Below are positions 37,294 through 47,018 of a stretch of 64,000 bases of DNA, in pieces. A program made the position numbers and the translations under genes. The DNA is from Wolbachia endosymbiont (group B) of Parapoynx stratiotata (lineage in GTDB: Bacteria > Pseudomonadota > Alphaproteobacteria > Rickettsiales > Anaplasmataceae): NCBI RefSeq assembly GCF_947250635.1, contig NZ_OX366335.1, positions 992,001 to 1,056,000 of the forward strand, written 5' to 3'. Each line of letters starts with the position of its first letter. The first letter of the stretch is position 1. The notes under the pieces were generated by a model. The model was not told the origin of the DNA and searched no databases. It worked only from the letters and a program-made list of their open reading frames with translations.

Positions 37294-38601
37294 TTAACAC
37301 ACTACTATTTCTTTCGAAGCTCCCATCTTTTGCAGCTGGTCTAAACTATCGATTGGCTTCATAAGAGTAGATGGAACACCTGATTCTTTCACTACAAAAT
37401 TTGATTGTTTAATAGTTTCAGCTGACTCTATAAGTATTCTACCGTTTCTTTCAAAACCTTTATCGTTAACAGCTTGTAGAACACTTTTTCCTCCTAAAAA
37501 GCAGCTTTCCCCTAAACTTGATTGATCTTTTAATTTGTCAAACTTCTCCTGGTTCTCTCCATCAAGCTTTACTTTTATTATATTACTATCACCAGGACAC
37601 AGATGAATACTAATCTCTCCTACTTCAGTGGTAAAGGACATTTCAATGCTATCTCCTAAGACATCTGTATAATTTCTTTTTTTTCCTATGCTTTCAACTC
37701 TTATTATACTTTCCCCAATCTGTAAGATGCTACTTTCTATACTGAAATTTTCATTCACCTTACTATTCATAACCTTTGCAACTTCAACGATACTGTTTTG
37801 TGGCCACATGAAAAGAACAAGATTGTTATCTATTTCTACTTTCAGATCATTATCTTTAACTTGTTCATTTTTGTTTACTAAACCTCTATATGCGATACTT
37901 TTTAATTCGTCCTTAATTTTTTTACATTCTGTAAAAATAGGTTCATCACTTCCGTACATAGCTTCATCTATCATTCCGTCATTGTAAAAATCAGACTCTA
38001 TTTTTGCACCTGCTAATAGTAGCTTATTGACAATATTGAATAAAGGTTCTAAAGCCTCTTCCCACTCATCTATTGCCTCCTCCCCATTGTCCTTATAACG
38101 TGATCTAGTAGTAGGAGTTATACGCATAACACTGCTAGCATTAGCAATGTCAATTATTTTTTTTAATATAAAATTCGACACACTACATTCATAGTGATCA
38201 CAGCGTAAATTTAGCTTTATTTTTCTTTTCAAATATTCATCTATTAAATGTTCCATCTTTTCTAGAGTGACCTTTGCAGAATTTTCATATCTATTTTCAT
38301 GAAACTCTTTCATTATACTTTCCATCTTGTCATGAAATTCATCAATCGAAGCTTTTTCGCTCTCAGTTAACAGATTTACTAAATTCATTAAAATTGAGTT
38401 CTCTGGAATAAAAGAACTTTCAACAACAGTATTGTTGTCTTCAACAACGGACTCATGCCAGTCATCAGTTTGTTCTTGATCTAACAATGATGGACTAGGC
38501 TCCAGAGTTTGCTGACCAAAACGTTCCATGTGCTGTTCTTCAGTAGCTAATCCACCATTTGCATGAACTTGCTTAGTTCCTAAAATATATTCTAATATCA
38601 T
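37294..38601 (-). CDS. WO-associated hypothetical protein A (cif flank)
   Basis: A 435-residue soluble protein of unknown function. The N-terminal 75 residues are polar. The middle is helical (IDEFHDKMESIMKEFHENRY) with CDHYECSV. The C-terminal 160 residues share a domain with the 381-residue gene at 50558: compare SFTTEVGEISIHLCPGD with LEFPTSIGKLNIILYHD, and GESCFLGGKSVLQAV with GKNCLFGGVKLKEVV. The two paralogues bracket the cif locus. No signal peptide or catalytic motif is evident. Confidence 0.65.
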   Translation of the reverse strand: MILEYILGTKQVHANGGLATEEQHMERFGQQTLEPSPSLLDQEQTDDWHESVVEDNNTVVESSFIPENSILMNLVNLLTESEKASIDEFHDKMESIMKEFHENRYENSAKVTLEKMEHLIDEYLKRKIKLNLRCDHYECSVSNFILKKIIDIANASSVMRITPTTRSRYKDNGEEAIDEWEEALEPLFNIVNKLLLAGAKIESDFYNDGMIDEAMYGSDEPIFTECKKIKDELKSIAYRGLVNKNEQVKDNDLKVEIDNNLVLFMWPQNSIVEVAKVMNSKVNENFSIESSILQIGESIIRVESIGKKRNYTDVLGDSIEMSFTTEVGEISIHLCPGDSNIIKVKLDGENQEKFDKLKDQSSLGESCFLGGKSVLQAVNDKGFERNGRILIESAETIKQSNFVVKESGVPSTLMKPIDSLDQLQKMGASKEIVVC

Positions 38602-39378
38602 AATCCCTCAATCTATAGATATATTATGTACATAATTAGCATGAATAAAAGCTAATGCAAGTATAATTTTTCATATTTTTTAGAGAGTTGTCTTCTCCTG
38701 CTGTCACTTCATGTATCTTTGCTATCCAACAAAAAATCGTTTCTGGACAACCTCTGTAGTATGACGTTCTTGGCCCATATATGGTATTATGTAAAAGTTA
38801 GAATTAAACAGCAACCTAACAATTGCCAAGGATAAAAAAACTTCAAGAAAAACATTTTCTATATTAATAGATACAAAAATTTTATTGGAATTTACAGGAA
38901 ATACAATACTCCTCAGCGTCATAAAGATTTTAAATGTTTACTCTGTTCAAAAAGATAAAAATAGATCGTATATTTGTGAGAACAAGTTGCGTAAAAATGA
39001 GGTTGTAAAAATAGAAGTTTGAAATCTTTGCAATAAAGTTAGGCAAACTAGTTCATATGTAGATGTGGGTGAAATGGGCTAATATGGCTAGTTTTAGCGT
39101 ATAGCAAAATCACTATATTAAAAAGTTCGTATGTATCGTTTGGTAGTCCAATCCATACCAAAAAAACTTGTTCTCACCGCACTTGGTTTTGAGCGCTGAA
39201 AATGGTTGATTTACTTGAGATATTAATAATATAGTTTACTGAATTAATAGTAATTCATTTGAGAATAAAAAGAAAAATTTATGATAATTTTACATTTCAA
39301 ATCGATATTGTTCTTTTTATAAAAAATATTCCTATACTGCGCAAGGTCAAGTTTTAACCACATCAATTTTTCTTTCAA
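38602..39378. other. Non-coding stretch upstream of the second recombinase tail
   Basis: No gene is supported. It contains a 13-bp inverted repeat GTGAGAACAAGTT (38976-38988) and AACTTGTTCTCAC (39165-39177), 176 bp apart, without evident flanking duplication. Confidence 0.5.
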
Positions 39379-39549
39379 ATTAAATCTTATCTTTTACAAT
39401 GGGTCTTACGTTTAAATTATTTGATACCCAAAATTAAGGAAGCCATTTTAAACGGCACACAACCTCAGCATCTAAAACTAGCTGATTTGAAGGAAATATC
39501 ACTCTCATGAGAGGAGCAAATGAAGGTGCTTTACGGACAAGAGTCTTAA
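39379..39549 (+). pseudogene. Serine recombinase, C-terminal remnant 2
   Basis: It reads IKSYLLQWVLRLNYLIPKIK, then EAILNGTQPQHLKLADLKEI, with an in-frame TGA at 39508-39510, then EEQMKVLYGQES and stop. It is homologous to remnant 1 but clearly diverged, so it derives from a different recombinase gene and has decayed. It lies 44 bp before a MITE-like element and about 350 bp from the cidB stop. Confidence 0.7.
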
Positions 39550-39592
39550 TAATAGTCTTCTATATTATTGTTAATAAACACCACCATAAAAT

Positions 39593-39812
39593 ATCTTACT
39601 ATTACCCACAAATAAAAACATAGTATTGTATTTACTCAAATAATTTAATTTTATTAACCTGAAAGCTTATTGGATTAAAATTATTAAACTAAGAGTTATA
39701 ATTTTAGCAACTAAAAGCTGTAAATTGCACCATATAAACAGTTATTTCAAGCAAAAGTTATGCCATTAAGAGCTACGCAACAAACATTTATATTTGTGGG
39801 TAATAGTAAGAT
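39593..39812. mobile_element. 220-bp MITE-like element next to cidB
   Basis: Perfect 22-bp terminal inverted repeats (39593-39614, beginning ATCTTACTATTACCC; complement at 39791-39812) enclose 176 bp without coding capacity. AAAAT occurs directly outside both ends (39588-39592 and 39813-39817), as expected of a 5-bp target duplication, although an AT-only word can match by chance. No transposase of the same ends is seen in the window. Confidence 0.65.
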
Positions 39813-39896
39813 AAAATATGCAGAAACAACCTAGAAGACCGATTACAACCAATGCGTAAATATAGAGTAAAGAAAACTTCATCCACCTATTAACTT

Positions 39897-42800
39897 CTAC
39901 CTACTACCTCTACTATTGCTATGGTTATAAACTCTACTCACTCCATCAATTTTATCTAATGCAGACTGCGGGTTACCAAAATCAATTGATATCACTCTTT
40001 CTCCGCCTAATTGTAATGCTCCTCCACCTCCACGCTGTGGGTATTGGAGTCCTAAAAATTGTAATAGTAATGGATCAATTTCATGTTGAATTCCTGGATG
40101 ATCTTGAATCAGTCTACCCCTAGGAGAAGATAGAGGATCATTTTGGAATAATTGTGAAATATTTCTTCTCCGATTTTTAAAGTATTGTTCATTTCTTTGA
40201 GATTGTCTAGTGTCATTTCCAATGCCTACACTAAGAAGACCACGTATATAACCTATAATACCCTCACCTTTCTCTCCAAAGTTATTATTTCCCTGTAAAG
40301 CTTGATCAATAGCTTGGTTAATATCCCTAGCATTTTCGTATACCCATATGCCACAATTATGGCCATCTGTTTGCTGATGAACGGAAACATTATGGACATT
40401 ATCATCGTTAATATCACATTCTCTTAAAGCTCCTCGAATATTATTGTCAATACCACTATCTGGACCAAGTGAATCAGCATAATACCCATAATAATTTCCA
40501 TTTTGGTGTACAATAACTAATGTAACCCAATGACGATTACCTACATTAATAATAGCAATTAATCTATCTTTTTCACCCGAATCTACTTTTTGTTTAAAGT
40601 TAGCTATGTGACTACTTAATAAGCCCCTACCTGTTGGATCATTTTGATTTCCATCGACTCCTACTGAAGTTATTGTAAAATCATGACGATTATTAGTTGG
40701 ATTAGATCGATCATCATAGAAAGTATATTGTTGTGCAGCGAAAAACATGTCATGAGTTTGTAGCCAATAACGATAATTTTGATTATCTGTTGCAAAGTCT
40801 AGTGCAAGTAGATCATGCACATCTTCTATCTCACGAGCGTTGTTTCTACGAAGGATAGCATTTATTTGTTGTAATATTCCTTGTGCTGTAGGAGTACCAC
40901 CTCCCCTTATTCTTGACTTTAATGTTTCTATTACCTGTGCTCTAGTACCTTGCAAGTAACTAAACGGAACATGTAGATTGTCGCCTATATCAAGCAAAAA
41001 AATCGAATTTTGTCCTGGTGCTTTTTCTTCGTAAAAACGCCTAAAGTTTTCACGAGTCTGATCTGATAATAGACCTTCTGGTGGATTCTCATCAATAACA
41101 CTTTCAGGTCCCACTAATCCTCCTGGTCTTGAACCGCGAACATGACGATCAAGCTTGTGTACATACTCTTCTCTTCCTATCCCTTCTGGGAAAAGTATAA
41201 GATTACCTGCTTCGCGTGCATCTCTATTAAACACAATAGGAAACAAAACCACCTCATTTCCAGAAGTAATAGGTATAAATCCTCTGTGTTGTTTCTTAAG
41301 TCTTCCGATTTCTTGTCTCGCATCATTTTGCTGTTGTCCTACTTCTTCTGCATTATTAGCAAGTCTTAACACATATCCAATTGGGTGAGTATCTAGGTCA
41401 TTCTCTCTAGGTTGTCTTAATAATAAAAGATCTAATCTCTGTTCTGTAATTCTTGTGAGTATTACCCTTTCTCCTTCTTCTTCCTGCCCCCTTTTTAAAC
41501 TATATGTTTGACCAACTTTATACATAGCAAGCACTTTATAAGGATTATCACTAGCATAAAATGTACCATGTAGTATAGAACGGAACTTATCCTCACTATT
41601 AACATTTATTGTATCCACAAGCGGCATCAATGCTCCAGAGATCTCTTGAAATAATCCTCTATGCTGAGCTATATTTTTCCAGCCATCATTCACAACTTGA
41701 TTTAAAGTATTATGTACATTTTCAGTATTGGGCACTTGTACAAGATCACCAGCAAGAAAATTATTTGCATTATTATTTTGGTAATCGTGATATAAACCAA
41801 GGTCATTTGGTAGATCAATATCTAGTTCAAGTTGATTATTAAGTGTGCATGAAACTTCCCACACATGAACATCATTTCCATTAACATTAAGAGTCTGTAA
41901 ATTGATGGCTCCTTGTTGTTGCGCATCGTGAGCTCTAATATGAAGTATAACTATATCAGAACCTTCAGCATGAAAGACCATAGTTAAACATCTTAAACCC
42001 TCATCACCATGTCTAAATATGTACTTTGTTATAGGTGCTTCGTCTTCCTCTTCTAGTTCTAAAGGGTGCCTATCAAAAGCACTACTTCCAAAAGCAAAGC
42101 CAGTTATGCAATCAAATATTCTATTATAATTCTCTGCATTTCTTGGTATTTCAGCAGGAAGATGGTGAAGCAAGAAATCTCTAACATTTTCTCTAATGCC
42201 TTCATTCTCCAAACACTCAAATAATCTTTGTACTAAAGGAAATCTATCCTGTTGAAGTTCTACTGTATCAACACTAAAAGGATCTAGATCTAAATTAAAA
42301 TTTAATCCAACACAGACAGTATTTCTTGATTCAGTATGGATAGGTATAAATGAAGAAGTGTGTAACCTTCCAGCGTAGCCTATGGCACAGTTTAATGTAA
42401 CATCTGACGGTGTGTCAAATATAGCAAGATTAATAACAATAGGAATATTTTCTCTTTCTGCTTGATGACGTACAAGAAATGCAACATGTGTGTTTCTAGG
42501 AGATAAATCAAGATCGATGCCTATTGTGTAGCGATGACTAAAATTTGCTAAGAAACCTAATAAAAACCCGTGACCCTCAAATCTTTGATTGCGATTTTCA
42601 ATATTATTTTCCAGTACTTGTCTGTAATTATTATAGATGTCAGTTATGTATGGCAAAATTTCTCTGCGTATTCTATCTCTTACATCTTGTCTTCTATCAC
42701 TCGCTAGCATTTCCATAAAATTATCAATTCCTTGTTGACCCTGTGCTACTTGCGCAAAATTGACCAACCTACCAAGTTGTCTACGCTGATTTTGATTGAG

Positions 42801-43421
42801 GTGTCTTCCTTCTATTTCCTTAATTGTTAGTCTGTGATCTCCTAAGAGCCGTCTAATAAGATTGATTTCAGATGCTGAATATTTGGCAAATTTATCCCTA
42901 CCTTGACGATCTTTTTCACGAATTACCTCGAATACCGTTGCAATTGCCTCTCCCTGACTCTTGCCCTTTCCGTGCATGCATACTTTGTATTGCTCAAAAT
43001 TTAGGTCTTCTTCCCTTAAATTTGGATTTTGCCGTCTAATCTCTTGTACTAGAGCATTTCTCTCCCTTGTACTGAACCTCAACCCATCACTATTAGGACG
43101 ATCAGAAATACTGTAGCATCTGACAACTTGCTGTCCGTCACGATAAACAGCAACTTTTAGGTTTGCCGTATTTCGATTTTCACCATTACGTGGATTAACA
43201 CCATGGTTATCAAAACGAAAATAGACTCTCTCATTTGCATTTAAGATATTAGCATCATGTGCAGTAGAAAACATACTAAAAAAGAATACAGGAAGGAAAC
43301 GACCTGCACTTACATGATACAAGAAAGATGGACATTGATCTAAAAAAGATTCAAATCCTTGTCTGAATCCTTCAAGATCTCCATCCACCAAACTCCTAAT
43401 AAGTCCATCACCATTACTCAT
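39897..43421 (-). CDS. cidB: Cytoplasmic incompatibility factor CidB (Type I, deubiquitinase)
   Basis: A 1174-residue protein recognised as CidB (CifB). In published work CidB, delivered by sperm, disturbs paternal chromatin in the first zygotic mitosis unless CidA is supplied. The C-terminal Ulp1-like cysteine protease is intact: GNRHWVTL (His about 964), YYADSLGPDSG (Asp about 983), VHQQTDGHNCGIWVYENAR (Gln and Cys about 1023), close to the C1025 mutated in the literature. The N-terminal two thirds should hold the two inactive PD-(D/E)XK-like domains that bind CidA. It starts 53 bp after the cidA stop, with AAGGGG upstream of the ATG; I see no separate promoter. Confidence 0.95.
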   Translation of the reverse strand: MSNGDGLIRSLVDGDLEGFRQGFESFLDQCPSFLYHVSAGRFLPVFFFSMFSTAHDANILNANERVYFRFDNHGVNPRNGENRNTANLKVAVYRDGQQVVRCYSISDRPNSDGLRFSTRERNALVQEIRRQNPNLREEDLNFEQYKVCMHGKGKSQGEAIATVFEVIREKDRQGRDKFAKYSASEINLIRRLLGDHRLTIKEIEGRHLNQNQRRQLGRLVNFAQVAQGQQGIDNFMEMLASDRRQDVRDRIRREILPYITDIYNNYRQVLENNIENRNQRFEGHGFLLGFLANFSHRYTIGIDLDLSPRNTHVAFLVRHQAERENIPIVINLAIFDTPSDVTLNCAIGYAGRLHTSSFIPIHTESRNTVCVGLNFNLDLDPFSVDTVELQQDRFPLVQRLFECLENEGIRENVRDFLLHHLPAEIPRNAENYNRIFDCITGFAFGSSAFDRHPLELEEEDEAPITKYIFRHGDEGLRCLTMVFHAEGSDIVILHIRAHDAQQQGAINLQTLNVNGNDVHVWEVSCTLNNQLELDIDLPNDLGLYHDYQNNNANNFLAGDLVQVPNTENVHNTLNQVVNDGWKNIAQHRGLFQEISGALMPLVDTINVNSEDKFRSILHGTFYASDNPYKVLAMYKVGQTYSLKRGQEEEGERVILTRITEQRLDLLLLRQPRENDLDTHPIGYVLRLANNAEEVGQQQNDARQEIGRLKKQHRGFIPITSGNEVVLFPIVFNRDAREAGNLILFPEGIGREEYVHKLDRHVRGSRPGGLVGPESVIDENPPEGLLSDQTRENFRRFYEEKAPGQNSIFLLDIGDNLHVPFSYLQGTRAQVIETLKSRIRGGGTPTAQGILQQINAILRRNNAREIEDVHDLLALDFATDNQNYRYWLQTHDMFFAAQQYTFYDDRSNPTNNRHDFTITSVGVDGNQNDPTGRGLLSSHIANFKQKVDSGEKDRLIAIINVGNRHWVTLVIVHQNGNYYGYYADSLGPDSGIDNNIRGALRECDINDDNVHNVSVHQQTDGHNCGIWVYENARDINQAIDQALQGNNNFGEKGEGIIGYIRGLLSVGIGNDTRQSQRNEQYFKNRRRNISQLFQNDPLSSPRGRLIQDHPGIQHEIDPLLLQFLGLQYPQRGGGGALQLGGERVISIDFGNPQSALDKIDGVSRVYNHSNSRGSR

Positions 43422-43474
43422 ACAAAATACCCCTTATTTACTACGACCAGAAACACCAAGAGTTCATAAGTGGA

Positions 43475-44950
43475 TTACTTATTACCACTAAGCGTAAAGA
43501 CGCTTTTTTTCTTATAAGAAGAAACACCACTTACACTAGGAGTTCCAAGCTCAGACTGCGGACTATCATCAACTGGCAAAGTTGTTTTCTTACTACCATG
43601 AGCTTTAGATCGTGATCGCAAATTACTGCAAGGACCATCACCTACAGGACCAGGTGGTAAAATTGTTTTCTCTAACTCAGAGAATAATTCTTCTGCAAAC
43701 AGACCGTAATCTACATTTACTCTTTTACCTTCCCTACCGCATAATCTAAGGTCTCTTATTATTAGTTTTTTAAAGAGCTCAAACTTTTCAGGAAAGCAAT
43801 CTTTGGCAAATGACATCATATCTAATATTTCTTTTTTCTCTATTTCTTTTTCTTCATCAGTCTTATAAATGTCTTCTCGTCTCCAATTGACTATTAACTC
43901 TGCAAATACACCACTTGTAGGAACTGTATAATTAGAAGTATTAACAGCAGCTTTTCTGTATTGATACAAGCTACCACATTCCCAAAATTCCATAATAAGA
44001 GATCTAGCTTGAACATTTGATTCAGGATTTTTCAACATCACATCTGAAAGAGAGGAAAGAAAAAGCTCATAGTCTCGCTGTGAGAATATTTTGTCCGAAC
44101 AGTCTCCTCTTGCTGAAACTTCTTTATAACACCAGCACTGTACCAAATCATGAACCGTATCAAAAAAACATGACTCTATTAATTCAGCAAAAAGGGAATA
44201 TACTCCTTTATCTTTCTGTGATAATTTCTGTAAAAGAGTATCTTTATCGACTATCTTATTTACACAAAAATCTAAAATAGGGGCGTCTTTCTCAACAGAT
44301 TGAACGCGAGAAAGAGCAAGAATAGCTTCTGTGAGCTTCTTTTCCTTATCTTTTTCCTCTAACTGATTATAAAAATACTCTACCCCTTCGCTCCACTTAA
44401 GTTTTACAGCACTGTCAAAACCTTCTACTGCATCATACTTCTTTAATTCCCCAGATTCTCTATCGATCCAGAAATCAAATACAGGACCTTTCCTCTTTAT
44501 GCTATCTAGTAACGAGTTTCGTACGTATTTGCCAATTTCAGTTTCAGTTTTACCATCAAATGCACCAGGAGGAAACTTGTTCCTATAAGATTCAAATCTT
44601 TTTTGAAAGAGAGGATGAATTTTATCCACTACACAGTAACTACAAGCCATCTCATATTTGCGAAGTGGATTATCTATTCCACCTATTTTTTCTTCAGTAA
44701 AACTTTGACCTAAAGCAGCATTATCCAACCTTACACCTGACCAGCAACCTTCATCTTGAAATACATTGTGCAAAAACTTCAACTTATCACCCTTAAAGTA
44801 TTTTATGTGCTCCATAAAGTTATCTTGAAGGACTCCCACCCATCTCTTGATAGCTGACTTCCTCCCGGCAACAACTGCTGGATCTGGATGTTTAATAGCT
44901 TCCTGTAATTTTTTGGACATCGTAGCCCGAAGCTCTTTCTGTGTTGGCAT
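43475..44950 (-). CDS. cidA: Cytoplasmic incompatibility factor CidA (Type I, rescue partner)
   Basis: A 491-residue protein recognised as CidA (CifA), the cognate binder and rescue factor of CidB. It is soluble and mostly helical (MPTQKELRATMSKKLQEAIK; KGDKLKFLHNVFQDEGCWSG) with a polar C-terminal tail (SSYKKKSVFTLSGNK). It has no established catalytic motif; its role is to bind CidB and, expressed in the egg, to rescue embryos. Length equals that of CidA from the Culex symbiont. AGGGGGG precedes the ATG by 4 bp, and a good promoter lies 43-70 bp upstream. It is first in the cidA-cidB unit. Confidence 0.95.
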   Translation of the reverse strand: MPTQKELRATMSKKLQEAIKHPDPAVVAGRKSAIKRWVGVLQDNFMEHIKYFKGDKLKFLHNVFQDEGCWSGVRLDNAALGQSFTEEKIGGIDNPLRKYEMACSYCVVDKIHPLFQKRFESYRNKFPPGAFDGKTETEIGKYVRNSLLDSIKRKGPVFDFWIDRESGELKKYDAVEGFDSAVKLKWSEGVEYFYNQLEEKDKEKKLTEAILALSRVQSVEKDAPILDFCVNKIVDKDTLLQKLSQKDKGVYSLFAELIESCFFDTVHDLVQCWCYKEVSARGDCSDKIFSQRDYELFLSSLSDVMLKNPESNVQARSLIMEFWECGSLYQYRKAAVNTSNYTVPTSGVFAELIVNWRREDIYKTDEEKEIEKKEILDMMSFAKDCFPEKFELFKKLIIRDLRLCGREGKRVNVDYGLFAEELFSELEKTILPPGPVGDGPCSNLRSRSKAHGSKKTTLPVDDSPQSELGTPSVSGVSSYKKKSVFTLSGNK

Positions 44951-44992
44951 TATCCCCCCTATTAAGTATTAACAGTGTCATGTAAAAAAGGC

Positions 44993-45020
44993 ATTATACA
45001 GAAATTAGAATGGATTGCAA
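44993..45020 (-). promoter_or_regulatory. Promoter of the cidA-cidB operon
   Basis: On the minus strand TTGCAA (45015-45020), a 16-bp spacer and a perfect TATAAT (44993-44998) lie 43 bp upstream of the cidA ATG. This predicts a short leader of about 35 nt that ends in the AGGGGGG ribosome binding site. Confidence 0.65.
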
Positions 45021-45065
45021 TATTAAAATTACCAGAATAGAGGGTTTAATAAAAAAACGTTATGG

Positions 45066-45986
45066 CTAAAACTTCTTTTCTTGAATTTTCTCAATATAAT
45101 CAACAGAAAGACCAGTAGTTTGAGTTATAATGTCAATAGAAACTCCTGCTTTAAGTAGATTCTTTGCAACCTCAATTTTCTCTGCTTTTCTGCCTTTTTC
45201 ATGGCCGATTTGGATGCCTTCTTGTCTACCTTCTTGTCTACCTTTTTGAGTGGCATCATCGAGTTTTTGAGCGAGGACAGCCTGTTCATCACGAATACGC
45301 TTTATCTCTTGTTCATAGGCTATAAATTCTTTTTCTGACCAGTTGAACCTATTTAATTCTTCATACGCTCTTTTAATTATTAGATCACTTCCTATTATTC
45401 TCTCTAGCTCTTCTTCACTAGTTTCATCTGCATATCTAAAGAAGTAGACCCATTTTTCAACTATACTTGAAAGCTGATCTTCTTTTGTTTTTGGAAATTT
45501 AGGCAACTCAATAAATATAAAGTAAAAATCTTTTAGATCACGTTCATTAGTATCTTCATCGCGAATAGTATGCTTTGATTTGTACTCAGACTTATCAGGA
45601 AATAAAATACAATCTGCTATAGCAATAAAGATAATTTCCTTAAGGTCCTGGTATTGATCACCTTTATCGGCTTGTCTTGAATAGGCTTTAGCAGCATAGT
45701 ATTGGGCACGTTTCTCGAAGCCTTTGGTTTTAGCGACCTGCATTTCAATAATCCATTGCACCCCCGTGGAATCTCTACATAATACATCAACAATGCTTTG
45801 CTTTTTAGAGGCAATATCAGGGTCTTGAATAGTACTTAAAAACTCTATATCCTTTATTTCATTTTTGCCAGTAAAACCCAGAATATCATTGAGAAAGTGA
45901 ATGAGGATGTCTTTATTCTTTTCAGTGCCAAAGATACGGCGAAATGCGACATCATTCTTGGGATCCAGAAACTTCGAGAGAGCCAT
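45066..45986 (-). CDS. Rpn-family recombination-promoting nuclease / PD-(D/E)XK transposase
   Basis: A 306-residue protein of the Rpn/PDDEXK transposase family common in Rickettsiales. The start FLDPKNDVAFRRIFGTEKNK is diagnostic. The nuclease core includes IVDVLCRDSTGVQWIIEMQV (Asp, then ExQ-type catalytic motif) and KRAQYYAAKAYSRQ. The C-terminal tail has short repeats (GRQEGRQEGIQIGHEKGRKA) and ends with AKNLLKAGVSIDIITQTTGL, a segment also found at the ends of the double-HTH regulators nearby. It lies just upstream of the cif promoter on the same strand. Confidence 0.88.
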   Translation of the reverse strand: MALSKFLDPKNDVAFRRIFGTEKNKDILIHFLNDILGFTGKNEIKDIEFLSTIQDPDIASKKQSIVDVLCRDSTGVQWIIEMQVAKTKGFEKRAQYYAAKAYSRQADKGDQYQDLKEIIFIAIADCILFPDKSEYKSKHTIRDEDTNERDLKDFYFIFIELPKFPKTKEDQLSSIVEKWVYFFRYADETSEEELERIIGSDLIIKRAYEELNRFNWSEKEFIAYEQEIKRIRDEQAVLAQKLDDATQKGRQEGRQEGIQIGHEKGRKAEKIEVAKNLLKAGVSIDIITQTTGLSVDYIEKIQEKKF

Positions 45987-46106
45987 AGCAAGAGTACCTA
46001 AAAAGCATTAATAATTATACACAATTCTGAAGAAATATTCAACTAAAATGCAAACATAGAAGTTTTTGTATATCTTTGTTTGGTAGTATTAACATGTATA
46101 ATATTT

Positions 46107-47018
46107 ATGGCAAACATCTCAATAAGGTATCAGATAGCACAAAAAGTAAGGAACTGGAGGTTAAAGCGAGGATATACTCAAAAAGATTTAGCGAAGAAAG
46201 TCAGTGTAACGTATCAAGTAGTACTACAATATGAAAAAGGAACACGTAAAATTTCGATTGAAAAGTTGTATGCTATAGCAGAGATATTGTCGATTGGTAT
46301 TGTAGACCTAATTCCTGTATCAAATGAAAAAATCTGTCTTGAAGATGAGGGAGAAGAAATATTAAATCTAGTAAGAAAATATAAAACGATTAATGATCAA
46401 GAGTTGCGCAAGGTGTTTTACTTGCTAACAAAATTTACCCGAGTTGGTGAGAAAAGTAGTAAAAAAGCAGAGAAGGTAAAAATTGCAAAGGGTATGGTTA
46501 AAGCAGGAATTTCTGTTGATATTGTTTCACAAGCAATTGGCCTCTCTGCTAATGAGTATGTTGAAGAAAAAACAGGTTCTATCTACTACCAAATAGGAAA
46601 AAAGATAAAAGAATGGAGGCTAGTGAGAGAGTATACTCAAAAGGATTTGGCTGAGAAAATGGATACAACACGTGATGAAATAAGCAACTATGAGCAAGGA
46701 CGTGTGGCCATTCCACTGGAAAAATTATATGCAATAGCAGAAACATTATCAATTAGCATTACAGATCTGCTCATAGAGGAAGATGAGATAGTAGAAAGTG
46801 AGCTACCTGATTTAATAAAAGAATACAAAAAAATTGAGAGTCAAGAATTACGCTATGCGCTAATAAAATCTCTGTTTGAAAGCATACAAATTTGCGAAGA
46901 AAAAGTGAAAAGAGCAGAAAAGATGAAAATTGCAAAGGATTTAGTGAAAGGAGGAATTTCTACCGATATTATTTTGCAAATAACAGGCCTCTCTTTAGGC
47001 GAAATTCAACAGATTTAA
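46107..47018 (+). CDS. WO transcriptional regulator with two HTH (XRE) domains, 1
   Basis: A regulator of 303 residues from the ATG at 46107. It is built as two similar halves. Each has a Cro/C1-type helix-turn-helix (RNWRLKRGYTQKDLAKKVSV and KEWRLVREYTQKDLAEKMDT), followed by an ELR helix and a short motif KIAKGMVKAGISVDIVSQAI. Single-polypeptide tandem HTH proteins are typical of phage WO and probably control prophage or cargo genes. It is divergent from the Rpn gene. Two related genes lie at 51791 and 52731. Confidence 0.88.
   Translation: MANISIRYQIAQKVRNWRLKRGYTQKDLAKKVSVTYQVVLQYEKGTRKISIEKLYAIAEILSIGIVDLIPVSNEKICLEDEGEEILNLVRKYKTINDQELRKVFYLLTKFTRVGEKSSKKAEKVKIAKGMVKAGISVDIVSQAIGLSANEYVEEKTGSIYYQIGKKIKEWRLVREYTQKDLAEKMDTTRDEISNYEQGRVAIPLEKLYAIAETLSISITDLLIEEDEIVESELPDLIKEYKKIESQELRYALIKSLFESIQICEEKVKRAEKMKIAKDLVKGGISTDIILQITGLSLGEIQQI

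Noticed and set aside
38976-39177. Second MITE with 13-bp inverted ends (GTGAGAACAAGTT)
   Set aside because: The arms are short, there is no flanking duplication, and the interior shows nothing shared with the 220-bp element; chance cannot be excluded.
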